32,246 bases of DNA from Gemmiger sp. An194 (GCF_002160145.1 NZ_NFKA01000027.1:1-32246); one strand, 5' to 3'; positions 15,964-27,637 are shown, numbered from the stretch's first letter. Numbers and translations are program-made. Notes: generated by a model from the sequence alone, not told the origin.

Positions 15964-15996
15964 GAAAAACAAGGCCACTAACAACTCAGTGGCCTT
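15964..15996 (-). terminator. Intrinsic terminator/attenuator between rpmH and rnpA
   Basis: On the minus strand AAGGCCACT pairs with AGTGGCCTT across an 8-base loop and GTTTTT follows. A second small hairpin (16006-16022) lies nearer rpmH. It probably reduces rnpA expression relative to rpmH, whose product is needed in far larger amounts. Confidence 0.75.
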
Positions 15997-16036
15997 GCAA
16001 GCTTGCCCGCTCAGAAAGCGGGGCTTTGTTTTACAC

Positions 16037-16171
16037 TTAGGCAGACAGCTTGGCGCGGCCCTTGGCACGACGGGCGGCAATCACCTTACGGCCGTTCTTA
16101 GTGGACATTCTCTTCAGAAAGCCGTGCACACCACTGCGCTGACGCTTCTTGGGCTGAAAAGTTCTTTTCAT
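16037..16171 (-). CDS. rpmH: Ribosomal protein L34
   Basis: Highly basic 44-residue protein of the large ribosomal subunit. The translation begins [18 protein letters not shown] and ends AKGRAKLSA, the invariant L34 pattern. GGAGGA lies seven bases before the ATG. It is the first gene of the leftward cluster, driven by the promoter at 16257-16286. A short GCCCC/GGGGC hairpin (16190-16204) sits just upstream of the ribosome-binding site. Confidence 0.97.
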   Translation of the reverse strand: MKRTFQPKKRQRSGVHGFLKRMSTKNGRKVIAARRAKGRAKLSA

Positions 16172-16256
16172 GACGATATCCTCCAAAAGGCCCCGCAATG
16201 GGGCAGATTTTATTGATTTTCTCTGTGCAGGTACACAGATAGCCTTGCATCATAAA

Positions 16257-16286
16257 AGTATAGCGGATGTTTTCCGCCTTTGTCAA
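16257..16286 (-). promoter_or_regulatory. rpmH promoter
   Basis: Minus strand perfect TTGACA (16281-16286), 18 bp, TATACT (16257-16262). The leader of about 80 nt includes an imperfect CTGTG/CACAG hairpin (16222-16239). Confidence 0.78.
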
Positions 16287-16443
16287 CACTTTCCGCAAAG
16301 TTTTTTGCTTTACAGCTCGTTTTGGCCTGTTTTGCCCTGTGAACGCCAATGCATCGGGCCTTTGTGCCCCCTTTGCCCGTTCTCGAAAAAACGTTTTTAG
16401 ACCCCTTACAGCGGCCCCTATAGCTATAGTATAATAAATAACA

Positions 16444-16472
16444 TTGTAAAGGTCTTTTTTTTGTGATATAAT
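16444..16472 (+). promoter_or_regulatory. dnaA promoter
   Basis: TTGTAA (16444-16449), 17 bp, perfect TATAAT (16467-16472) preceded by TGA (extended -10). Another TATAAT at 16430-16435 has no good -35. Divergent from the rpmH promoter. No convincing DnaA box (TTATNCACA) was seen here, so autoregulation through a nearby box is not evident. Confidence 0.65.
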
Positions 16473-16512
16473 CAATCAGATACTAATTTTCAACAATGGA
16501 GCGTTTTTGCCT

Positions 16513-17835
16513 ATGGATTCCTTTAACGACGTTTTAAGCGCAGCGAAGGCCTATTGCAAGGAGCGCCTGGTGGACGCCACCTACAACCTGTACATCGACG
16601 GGCTGGAGGCGGTGAGCTTCGAGGGCAGCGGCAAGGTCGTGCTGGCTGTGCGCAATGATTTCATCTGCACCATCGTGCGGGACCGCTATACTCCTCTGCT
16701 GAAAGAAGCTCTGGCCGCGGTGCTGGGCTTCGATGTGGAGGTGGAGCTTGTCGTGCCCGCAGCCGCACCGGAAAAGCCCGCCCCGGAACCGGAAAAGCCT
16801 GCTCCGGTCAGCGCTCCCAGCGGCAAATACGACTTCACCTTCGAGAACTTCATCAAGGGTCCCTCCAACCAGTTCGCCTATGCAGCGGCGCAGGCGGTTG
16901 CCTCCAACCCCTCCGGGGCCTACAACCCGCTGTTCATCTACGGCCAGTCCGGCCTCGGTAAAACGCACCTGCTCAACGCCATTCAGGTGGAGATCAAGAA
17001 AAACCACCCGGACTTTAATATTGTGTATGTGGACTGCGAGAAGTTCACCAACGAGATCATCACCGCCATCCGGGAGGGCAACACCGAGAGCTTCCGCCAG
17101 AAATACCGTGCGGCGGATGTGCTGCTGGTGGACGATATCCAGTTCATCGCCGGCAAGGAGAGTACTCAGGAGGAGTTCTTCCATACCTTTAATACCCTGC
17201 ACAATGCAGGCAAGCAGATCGTGCTGGCCAGCGACCGCCCTGCCAAGGAGATCAAAAGCCTGGAGGAGCGTCTGCGCACCCGGTTCGAGTGGGGCCTCAC
17301 CGCGGACATCCAGCCGCCGGACTTCGAGACCCGAGTGGCCATCATCCGCCGCAAGGCCGAGCTGTTCAATCTGGACATGCCGGATGACGTGGCCGAGTTC
17401 ATCGCAAACCATCTGAAAAACAACATCCGCCAGTTGGAAGGCGCCGTGAAAAAGCTGAACGCCTACTATATGCTGGAGGGCATCCAGCCGGTGATCGGCG
17501 TGGCCCAGAATGCCATCAAGGACATTCTGAACGAAACCCAGCCGGTTCCGGTTACCATCGAAAAGATCATCGGCGAGGTGGGCCGCACCTATAACGTGAC
17601 TCCCGCGGAAATCCGCGGCATGCGCCGCACCGCCAATATCTCCTCTGCCCGGCAGACCGCCATCTACGTGGTGCGCGAGATCACCGGCATGAGCATGGAG
17701 GACATCGGCAAGGAGTTCGGCGGCCGGGATCACTCCACCATCGTGTACTCCCTGAAATCCATGGAGAACAATCTGAACAACGACCGCCACCTGAAGGAAA
17801 CGGTGGAGGACATCATCAAAAACGTCCGCTCCTAA
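16513..17835 (+). CDS. dnaA: Chromosomal replication initiator protein DnaA
   Basis: AAA+ ATPase that binds DnaA boxes, melts oriC and loads helicase; 440 aa. Domain I covers about 1-80. Domain II is a short Pro/Ala/Glu linker (83-104, EKPAPEPEKPAP). Domain III has Walker A GQSGLGKTH (144-152) and Walker B LLVDDIQF. Domain IV has the signature GGRDHSTIVYS. The ATG giving MDSFNDVL is chosen; a TTG two codons upstream is closer to the GGAG (16498-16501) and cannot be excluded. A terminator-like hairpin follows the stop. Confidence 0.97.
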   Translation: MDSFNDVLSAAKAYCKERLVDATYNLYIDGLEAVSFEGSGKVVLAVRNDFICTIVRDRYTPLLKEALAAVLGFDVEVELVVPAAAPEKPAPEPEKPAPVSAPSGKYDFTFENFIKGPSNQFAYAAAQAVASNPSGAYNPLFIYGQSGLGKTHLLNAIQVEIKKNHPDFNIVYVDCEKFTNEIITAIREGNTESFRQKYRAADVLLVDDIQFIAGKESTQEEFFHTFNTLHNAGKQIVLASDRPAKEIKSLEERLRTRFEWGLTADIQPPDFETRVAIIRRKAELFNLDMPDDVAEFIANHLKNNIRQLEGAVKKLNAYYMLEGIQPVIGVAQNAIKDILNETQPVPVTIEKIIGEVGRTYNVTPAEIRGMRRTANISSARQTAIYVVREITGMSMEDIGKEFGGRDHSTIVYSLKSMENNLNNDRHLKETVEDIIKNVRS

Positions 17836-17869
17836 AGGCCAGGGGGCGGACCGCCCTTGAGAACATCGG

Positions 17870-17905
17870 GTACAGCATGGCACCCCTGCCGGCTGTACCT
17901 GTTTT
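17870..17905 (+). terminator. Probable terminator of dnaA
   Basis: GTACAGC (17870-17876) pairs with GCTGTAC (17892-17898), with an inner GGC/GCC stem, followed by CTGTTTT. The U-run is short. A smaller GGGCGG/CCGCCC hairpin lies just before it. Confidence 0.6.
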
Positions 17906-17907
17906 GG

Positions 17908-17945
17908 CCCTTCCCCCTCTTTTCCCTTTTTCTTTTTCCTTCCCT
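17908..17945 (+). other. Homopyrimidine tract in the dnaA-dnaN gap
   Basis: Thirty-eight consecutive C or T bases on the plus strand, extended by a further six pyrimidines after a single G. It lies in the origin, between the dnaA terminator and the DnaA-box cluster. Such tracts are unusual in this window. A role in the origin is inference. Confidence 0.7.
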
Positions 17946-18048
17946 GCTTCCTGACATGAGAACCGCGCACAGACGGCTTTTTGTAAAAAAAGGCGGATTT
18001 GCGCGGGTTTTCCCATACCTGCAGCGACACGTTTCGTGACTTCTTGAA

Positions 18049-18284
18049 TTATACAAACTGCAATATTTCCCTTATTTGCCCCTGAAAACAGCCAAAAAGT
18101 TTTTCCGGTTCTTTTCAACATTCAACAATTACTTTTTCACAAGGCATGTGTAAAACTTTTCATTTTTCGCTTATTCACACTTTTTGAACAAAACGGGCTC
18201 ACCTTTCCACAGCCCACAAACCCGGTCTTCAAAAGGCCTCGCGCCACTTTTCCACAGTTTTCACACCCCCTATTACTACGGCTA
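18049..18284 (+). other. oriC: DnaA-box cluster and predicted unwinding element
   Basis: DnaA-box-like sites (consensus TTATNCACA): TTATACAAA 18049-18057, TTTTTCACA 18133-18141, TGTGTAAAA (reverse) 18147-18155, TTATTCACA 18171-18179 (perfect), CTTTCCACA 18203-18211, TTTTCCACA 18248-18256 and GTTTTCACA 18257-18265. The last two abut and are followed by CTATTACTACGGCTA (18270-18284). Its lower strand reads GAT-AAT-GAT-GCC-GAT (3' to 5'), which matches the DnaA-trio pattern of the Bacillus basal unwinding system except for one triplet. The layout, dnaA then boxes then trios then dnaN, is as in Bacillus. Unwinding would begin about 60 bp before dnaN. Confidence 0.8.
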
Positions 18285-18345
18285 CCTGAAACTATGCTAT
18301 TTGAAGACCAAAAACAATTTCCCATCGCAAGAAAGGAGCAACCGC

Positions 18346-19452
18346 ATGAACATTGTTTGCGACAAAGCACTTCTGTCCAGTGCCATTGACGGTGTGTCGA
18401 AGGCCGTCACACTTCGGTCCTCAATTCCCGCTCTGGAGGGCATCCTCTTAAAAGCCGAGGGCTTCCAGCTCACGCTGACCGGCTATGATCTGGAAATGGG
18501 CATCACCACCACCATCGAAGCCAACGTTCGCCAGGCCGGTGAGATTGTTCTGTCTGCCAAACTTCTGGGCGACATGGTCCGCCGACTGCCCAGCGGCGAG
18601 GTGAGCATCTACACCAACGAATCCGGCAACGCCACCATTAAGGGCGGTGTAGCGGAATTTGACATTCTTGCCATGAGCGCCTCCGATTATCCGGACCTTC
18701 CCACCCCCGGTGCCGATCATACCCTGACCATCAAGGCCGGTATGCTGCGGGGCATGATCGAAAAAACCCTCTACGCCGTGAGTCAGGACGACAAAAAACC
18801 CGCTCACACCGGTGAGCTGTTCGCCATTGAAGAGGACAAGCTGACCGTTGTGGCGCTGGACGGTTACCGGCTGGCCATTGTGGAGCGTCCGGTCCAGGCA
18901 GAAAAACACATCCGCATCATCATTCCCGCCAAAACCCTCACCGAGGTGAACAAACTGCTGGGCGATGATGAGGACGATGTGCGCATTTCCGCAAACCGCC
19001 GGTTTGTGGTCTTCAACTCCGGCAACTATACCATTCTCTCCCGGCTGATCGAGGGCGAATTCCTCAATTATGCCAACGTAATTCCCAACGGCTGCAAGAC
19101 CCGGGTGGTTCTGGAGACCAGAGACTTCATCGATACCATCGAGCGCGCCAGCCTGATCATCACCGAGCGGCTGAAAAACCCGCTGCGCATCCTCTTTGAT
19201 GCCTCCGGAAAGGTGACCGTGCGCTGCCAGACCAATCTTGGTAAAGTTGTGGACGAATTTGCTGCCCAGGTGGAGGGCGATCCGGTGGAGATCGGCTTCA
19301 ACAACCGCTATCTGCTGGATGCGCTGCGCAACGCCCGCTGCGAAAAGGTAGTGCTGGAGCTGAGCGGCCCCCTGAGCCCGGTGAAGATCCTGCCCGAGGA
19401 AGGCTCGGACTTCATCTATCTGGTGCTGCCGGTCCGCTTCAAGAATGACTGA
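18346..19452 (+). CDS. dnaN: DNA polymerase III beta sliding clamp
   Basis: Ring-shaped processivity clamp, 368 aa, normal length. Starts MNIVCDKALLSSAIDGVSKA and ends with the conserved YLVLPVRF region. The ATG follows AAGGAG by seven bases. An in-frame extension of 54 residues upstream runs through the DnaA boxes and is rejected. No clear promoter was found in the origin sequence before it; transcription may start within the unwinding region or read through from dnaA. Confidence 0.97.
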   Translation: MNIVCDKALLSSAIDGVSKAVTLRSSIPALEGILLKAEGFQLTLTGYDLEMGITTTIEANVRQAGEIVLSAKLLGDMVRRLPSGEVSIYTNESGNATIKGGVAEFDILAMSASDYPDLPTPGADHTLTIKAGMLRGMIEKTLYAVSQDDKKPAHTGELFAIEEDKLTVVALDGYRLAIVERPVQAEKHIRIIIPAKTLTEVNKLLGDDEDDVRISANRRFVVFNSGNYTILSRLIEGEFLNYANVIPNGCKTRVVLETRDFIDTIERASLIITERLKNPLRILFDASGKVTVRCQTNLGKVVDEFAAQVEGDPVEIGFNNRYLLDALRNARCEKVVLELSGPLSPVKILPEEGSDFIYLVLPVRFKND

Positions 19453-19750
19453 TCTGGACAAATGTTGCGCAGATGCGCCTGGCTGCATATTTGAATGCAT
19501 AAATAAACGGTCTCGGATTGACTCTGCGCCTGCGCGATGAAACGAATTTGAGGACAGGCACCGAGATCCGGTCGTCAACCCCTTCCCGGGCCACAATTGC
19601 CGCTGAGGCATTTTTGAGCCTGGACAGGTTGGTCTTCTAAAAAAGCGGAAAAATCGTTTTCAGACCCATTTGCGGGGCGCTGAGGACCATTTCAACTGAA
19701 AACAACCAAAACCATACTGGAAACACAAAAAACACAGAGGAACTGATACG
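19453..19750 (+). other. dnaN-yaaA intergenic region, non-coding, structured
   Basis: This 298-bp gap has no credible open reading frame on either strand. It contains small hairpins (GCGCAGATGCGC near 19468-19479; TGCAT/ATGCA near 19484-19499). A longer-range pair, CGGTCTCGG near 19508 with CCGAGATCCG near 19561, encloses about 45 bases. No strong promoter or classical terminator was recognised. It may hold a long leader for yaaA-recF or a small RNA; neither is shown. Confidence 0.4.
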
Positions 19751-19966
19751 ATGGAACGAATCCTGATCCATACGGAATTTATCAAGCTGGACGCGCTGCT
19801 CAAGCTGGCGGGTCTGGTGGAGACCGGCGGCGAGGCCAAGGTGCTGATCCAGGCCGGGCAGGTGCTGGTGAACGGCGAGGTGTGCGAGATGCGGGGCAAG
19901 AAGCTGCGCCCGGGCGACACCGTAACCCTGGAAGGCCGCACCGTGACCGTGGCCGACGGCAAGTAA
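19751..19966 (+). CDS. yaaA: S4-domain RNA-binding protein YaaA (RlbA family)
   Basis: Small S4-fold protein, 71 aa, found between dnaN and recF in most Firmicutes. The S4 pattern is visible: [20 protein letters not shown] (11-30), then VLVNGEV and [11 protein letters not shown]. It is thought to act in ribosome or RNA metabolism. GAGGA lies nine bases before the ATG. recF starts four bases after its stop, so they are co-translated. Confidence 0.92.
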   Translation: MERILIHTEFIKLDALLKLAGLVETGGEAKVLIQAGQVLVNGEVCEMRGKKLRPGDTVTLEGRTVTVADGK

Positions 19967-19970
19967 TCCC

Positions 19971-21059
19971 ATGCGGCTGAAGGAGCTTTCGCTGCAGAAT
20001 TACCGGAACATCCGGCAGGCGGACTTTACCCCCTGCCCGGAGCTTACGGTGATCTGCGGCAAAAACGGCCAGGGCAAAACCAATCTGCTGGAGGCGGTGT
20101 GGCTGCTGACCGGCGGCAAAAGCTTCCGGGGCGCGAAAGACGCGGAGCTGATTGCCCGGGATGAGCCCTTTTCGGTGCTGCAGGCCGAGACTGAGACCAG
20201 CGACGGGCAGCAGAACCAGATTTATCTGACGGTGGGCGGCCGGGATACCCCCCGCCCGGGCCGGACGGCCAAGCGGAACGGGGTGGACCTGGGCCGGGCG
20301 TCCGCGCTGGCGGGCAGCTTCACGGCGGTGGTGTTCGAGCCGGGCAATCTGAGTCTGGTGAAGGGCAGCCCGGAGGGGCGGCGGCGCTTTCTGGACGCGG
20401 CGCTGTGCCAGCTGTACCCCGGGTATCTGGCCGCCTGGCGGCGGTATGCCCGGCTGCTGACCCAGAAAAACGCGCTGCTCAAGCACTATGAGCGCACGCC
20501 GGGCGCGGTGCAGATGCTGGATGTGTTTGACGAGGAGCTGGCCCGCTATGGGCAGGAGCTCACGCTGCGCCGGATGGACTATATGAAACGGCTGCGACCG
20601 CTGGCCATCGCCAACTACCGGGACATTTCCCAGGCAAGCGAGGACCTGGAGCTGGTGTACCAGCCCAGCTTCGGAGAGAAAGGCCTGCTGGAAACCCTGC
20701 GGGAAAGCCGAAAGGCGGATCTGAAGGCGGGCTTTTCCACGGCGGGCCCTCACCGGGAGGATTTTACGGTGCTGCTGGACGGCCAGCCCGCCAAGCTGTT
20801 TGCCAGCCAGGGGCAGCAGCGGAGCACGGTGTTGAGTCTGAAGCTGGCGGAGGCCAGCTGTGCCCAGGAGATCACCGGGGAGCATCCGGTGATGCTGCTG
20901 GACGACGTGCTCAGCGAGCTGGATGCCACCCGGCAGGAGTACCTGCTCACCCGGATGCGCCAGAAGCAGACCATCGTGACGGCCTGTGATTCCAGCCTGT
21001 TCCACAAAACCGAGGGCGAGCTGTTCCGGATGGAGGGCGGCGTGCTGGAAAAGCTATAA
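19971..21059 (+). CDS. recF: DNA replication and repair protein RecF
   Basis: SMC-like ATPase that helps load RecA at gapped DNA with RecO and RecR; 362 aa. Walker A GKNGQGKTN at 30-38, ABC signature SQGQQRS near 285, Walker B MLLDDVLSELD near 315. The protein begins MRLKELSLQNYRNI, as in homologues. No Shine-Dalgarno sequence is obvious in the four-base gap after yaaA, consistent with translational coupling. A GCCGGGC/GCCCGGC hairpin (21081-21115) follows without a U-tract. Confidence 0.96.
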   Translation: MRLKELSLQNYRNIRQADFTPCPELTVICGKNGQGKTNLLEAVWLLTGGKSFRGAKDAELIARDEPFSVLQAETETSDGQQNQIYLTVGGRDTPRPGRTAKRNGVDLGRASALAGSFTAVVFEPGNLSLVKGSPEGRRRFLDAALCQLYPGYLAAWRRYARLLTQKNALLKHYERTPGAVQMLDVFDEELARYGQELTLRRMDYMKRLRPLAIANYRDISQASEDLELVYQPSFGEKGLLETLRESRKADLKAGFSTAGPHREDFTVLLDGQPAKLFASQGQQRSTVLSLKLAEASCAQEITGEHPVMLLDDVLSELDATRQEYLLTRMRQKQTIVTACDSSLFHKTEGELFRMEGGVLEKL

Positions 21060-21230
21060 AAAAAGCCCCTTTTGCGTCCGGCCGGGCAAAAACGGCTGCT
21101 CTCCCTCCGCCCGGCGGGTTTCAAGACAAACAGAAAAAAGCCTGCAAATGGCCCGCGCGGTTTTGCTGAGATTGACAGAAACGGATTCGGAAGAACACGA
21201 CTCCACACGGAAAATCGAGGCAACAGGACA

Positions 21231-21300
21231 GTGAGCGGTCTTTGCTGAGGGAAATCGGGTGCGAAAGGATAAACCAATTGGTACAAGCCGCCGGTCGGGT
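21231..21300 (+). repeat. Tandem 70-bp repeat, copy 1
   Basis: Begins GTGAGCGGTCTTTGCTGAGG and ends CCGGTCGGGT. Copy 2 starts 83 bp later and matches at 65 of 70 positions. Contains the perfect 10-bp palindrome ACCAATTGGT. It lies in the 334-bp recF-remB gap and is not coding in a consistent frame (83 is not a multiple of three). Confidence 0.95.
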
Positions 21301-21313
21301 CTGCCAAAAGGCC

Positions 21314-21383
21314 GTGAGCGGTCTTTGCTGAGGAAAATCGGGTGCGAAAGGATAAACGGATCGGTACAAGCCACCGGTCGGGT
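21314..21383 (+). repeat. Tandem 70-bp repeat, copy 2
   Basis: The second copy, ending 10 bases before the remB start codon. Differences from copy 1 are clustered: one G/A at the AGGGAAA position, three in the palindrome (ACGGATCGGT here) and one G/A near the end. No good sigma-A promoter was found within either copy. Confidence 0.95.
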
Positions 21384-21393
21384 AGGTAAAAAA

Positions 21394-21660
21394 ATGTATT
21401 TGCATTTAGGGCAGGACTATGTGGTCCATACACGGGATATCATCGGGATTTTTGATATTGAAACCACCTCGATCTCCAAGCATACGCGGGCGTTTCTGCG
21501 CCACGCGGAAACCGAGGGCGCGGTGGTGACTTTGAGCGACGAGCTTCCCAAAAGCTTTGTGATCACCGATTTCCCGGACGAAACGGTATTCATCAGCCCC
21601 ATCTCGTCCAAAACACTGGAAAAACGCTGCGGCCGGCTGGATCAGCTGGGCAGCGTGTGA
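21394..21660 (+). CDS. remB: DUF370 protein RemB (YaaB)
   Basis: Small DNA-binding regulator family, 88 aa. In Bacillus, RemA and RemB promote extracellular matrix and osmoprotection gene expression. The conserved start MYLHLGQDYVVHTRDIIGIF and the end SPISSKTLEKR match YaaB/RemB and its place between recF and gyrB. The ATG is preceded by a weak GGTAGGT. A GTG-initiated extension through the repeats is rejected because DUF370 begins at MYLHLG. Confidence 0.88.
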   Translation: MYLHLGQDYVVHTRDIIGIFDIETTSISKHTRAFLRHAETEGAVVTLSDELPKSFVITDFPDETVFISPISSKTLEKRCGRLDQLGSV

Positions 21661-23691
<2,031 letters not shown>

Positions 23692-23710
23692 TGGAAAGGA
23701 AACGGAAACT

Positions 23711-26266
<2,556 letters not shown>

Positions 26267-26298
26267 GTCCTTCCCTTCCGACTGAATCAAATTTGAGA

Positions 26299-26339
26299 AA
26301 CACCCTGTTTGCGGTCAAGCGCAAACAGGGTGTTTTTTT
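26299..26339 (+). terminator. Terminator of gyrB-gyrA
   Basis: A 15-bp perfect stem, AACACCCTGTTTGCG with its complement, has a 6-base loop and is followed by TTTTT. It is a strong intrinsic terminator. Confidence 0.93.
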
Positions 26340-26368
26340 GCAGAAAATGCCCAAATAAGAAAAGAACA

Positions 26369-26384
26369 TGTTCCACATGGAACA
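26369..26384. other. Degenerate parS site 4
   Basis: TGTTCCACATGGAACA differs from the three perfect parS sites only at one central base (CACATG for CACGTG). It lies between the gyrA terminator and the next promoter, about 8 kb from the predicted unwinding site and on the opposite side from the main parS cluster. Confidence 0.7.
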
Positions 26385-26394
26385 TTGAAGTTTT

Positions 26395-26450
26395 GAAAAA
26401 CAATTAAAAAATATCGAAAAACAATAAAAAACACTTGAAAATCGATAAAG
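26395..26450 (+). repeat. 21-bp-phased A-rich direct repeats upstream of the DUF2975 operon
   Basis: GAAAAACAAT occurs at 26395 and 26416, and a related GAAAATCGATAAA at 26437, exactly 21 bp apart (two helical turns). The third unit overlaps the -35 element. Runs of A in phase suggest bent DNA, an UP element or an operator for the XRE protein encoded downstream. Confidence 0.6.
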
Positions 26451-26463
26451 TCTATGGTAGAGT
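26435..26463 (+). promoter_or_regulatory. Promoter of the DUF2975-XRE-DUF4173 operon
   Basis: TTGAAA (26435-26440), 17 bp, TAGAGT (26458-26463) preceded by TGG (extended -10). Confidence 0.55.
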
Positions 26464-26524
26464 GATACCAACAAAACAAGCCCGGCGGCGTGTGGCGGCC
26501 GGGCGAAACGGAGGAATACGGGAT

Positions 26525-26992
26525 ATGAAACAGCAAAACGATGCCGTGGGCAGTCTGGCCATCTCCCAGCTGCTGGTGAAGATTTTTCTCGGAGTGCTGG
26601 TGGGCGTGGATGTGGCGGCCTACTGGCTGGTGGAATGGTTTTTGAGCTGGACCCGCTACCGGCTGACGGGGGACCTGCCCTGGCAGGCGCTGTTTCTCCT
26701 CACCATTTATGCCGCCAGCATTCCGGCTTATTTCGCGCTCTACCGGCTCTATCGCCTGCTGGCCAATCTGGATAATGGCCAGGTATTCGTGGAGCAGAAT
26801 GTGATCTGTCTGGCCGTGCTCAGCCGCTGCTGCTGGGCGGTGGCGGCCATCTGCCTGGCCAGTGCCCTCTATTACCTGCCCTACCTGATGGTGATGGTGG
26901 CAGCGGCTTTTATGGCGTTGATTCTGCGCATTGTGCAGAACGTGTTCCGGCAGGCCTGCGAGATGAAGGACGAGCTGGATCTGACGGTGTGA
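26525..26992 (+). CDS. DUF2975 domain membrane protein
   Basis: 155 aa with four hydrophobic segments (about 13-35, 52-75, 95-115, 118-138), a small polytopic membrane protein. The segment YRLYRLLANLDNGQVFVEQNV is the DUF2975 hallmark, and the pairing with a small XRE regulator directly downstream is typical of that family (yoaS-yozG type). The function is not known. The start ATG follows GGAGGA; an upstream in-frame ATG lies within the promoter and is rejected. It heads a four-gene operon. Confidence 0.82.
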   Translation: MKQQNDAVGSLAISQLLVKIFLGVLVGVDVAAYWLVEWFLSWTRYRLTGDLPWQALFLLTIYAASIPAYFALYRLYRLLANLDNGQVFVEQNVICLAVLSRCCWAVAAICLASALYYLPYLMVMVAAAFMALILRIVQNVFRQACEMKDELDLTV

Positions 26993-27008
26993 GGAGGCGA
27001 AGAAGGCA

Positions 27009-27224
27009 ATGCCGATTGTGATCAATCTGGATGTGATGATGGCAAAGCGCAAGATCAGCGCGGGCGAGCTGGCCGAGCGGGTGGGCATCACCCCGGCCAA
27101 CCTGTCCATTCTGAAAAACAACAAGGCCAAGGCGGTGCGGTTCTCCACGCTGGAGGCGCTGTGCAAGGCGCTGGACTGCCAGCCGGCGGACCTGCTGGAA
27201 TACGTGCCGGAAGAAAATCAATAA
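27009..27224 (+). CDS. Small XRE/Cro-CI family transcriptional regulator (YozG-like)
   Basis: 71 aa, a single helix-turn-helix domain. ISAGELAERVGITPANLSIL (17-36) is the HTH, and STLEALCKALDCQPADLLEY (46-65) is the usual end of this family. It lies 16 bases after the DUF2975 gene with a GAGGAGG ribosome-binding site. Such pairs are common in Firmicutes; the regulator probably controls its own operon, perhaps through the 21-bp repeats upstream (inference). Confidence 0.92.
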   Translation: MPIVINLDVMMAKRKISAGELAERVGITPANLSILKNNKAKAVRFSTLEALCKALDCQPADLLEYVPEENQ

Positions 27225-27253
27225 AACAAGGCGAAACAAAGGAGGGAGTCTGG

Positions 27254-27634
27254 ATGCTGCATCCGGAATGGTGGAATCTGATGAGTATTTTCCTGGGGGT
27301 GGCGGCGCTGGCGCTCCCGCCGCTGGGCGGCGCGCTGCTGGCCCGCAAAGGCAGGCGCTGGCACTGGTGTATGGCGCTCAGTCTGGCCGCCTGCGCCATC
27401 AGCCTTTACGGCTGGATCGCCTATACCCGGTATCTGGTGGAGATTCAGAATTTCAGCGCTCTGCTGGATACCCAGCCCGCTGGACAGATGGTTTCCGGGA
27501 CGCTGCTGCTGGCGGTACTGCTGGTGAACGGCGTCGCGGCGGCAATTTTGGAAACCCGGCCCGAGGTGCAGCAGGCCCAGCTTCTGCCGGAAAACAACCC
27601 CCGGAAAAGCAACGGCCGGAAACAGGAGGTATGA
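27254..27634 (+). CDS. Small membrane protein, unknown function
   Basis: 126 aa with three predicted membrane spans (about 10-30, 38-62, 78-98), then a hydrophilic Gln/Asn/Lys-rich end. I do not recognise a family. The start ATG has GGAGGGAG upstream; a longer in-frame form would overlap the XRE gene and is rejected. The DUF4173 gene starts three bases after its stop, so the two are co-translated and their products may act together in the membrane. Confidence 0.75.
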   Translation: MLHPEWWNLMSIFLGVAALALPPLGGALLARKGRRWHWCMALSLAACAISLYGWIAYTRYLVEIQNFSALLDTQPAGQMVSGTLLLAVLLVNGVAAAILETRPEVQQAQLLPENNPRKSNGRKQEV

Positions 27635-27637
27635 TCT

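Noticed and set aside
16172-16512. A second DnaA-box cluster upstream of dnaA (bipartite origin)
   Set aside because: I read the region on both strands for TTATNCACA and found no good match; only the dnaA-dnaN gap has a cluster.
16496-16537. A 13-codon upstream frame starting ATG at 16496 and overlapping the dnaA start
   Set aside because: It has no ribosome-binding site of its own; the GGAG in it is better read as the dnaA Shine-Dalgarno sequence.
18184-18345. In-frame 54-residue N-terminal extension of dnaN
   Set aside because: It runs through the DnaA boxes and trio element, does not resemble a beta clamp, and the ATG at 18346 has a good AAGGAG.
21231-21383. CRISPR array
   Set aside because: Only two repeats of 70 bp with a 13-bp interval; no short repeats with unique spacers and no cas genes anywhere in the window.
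21259-21393. GTG-initiated 45-residue N-terminal extension of RemB through the tandem repeats
   Set aside because: DUF370 proteins begin at MYLHLG, and the extension is basic low-complexity sequence created by the repeat.
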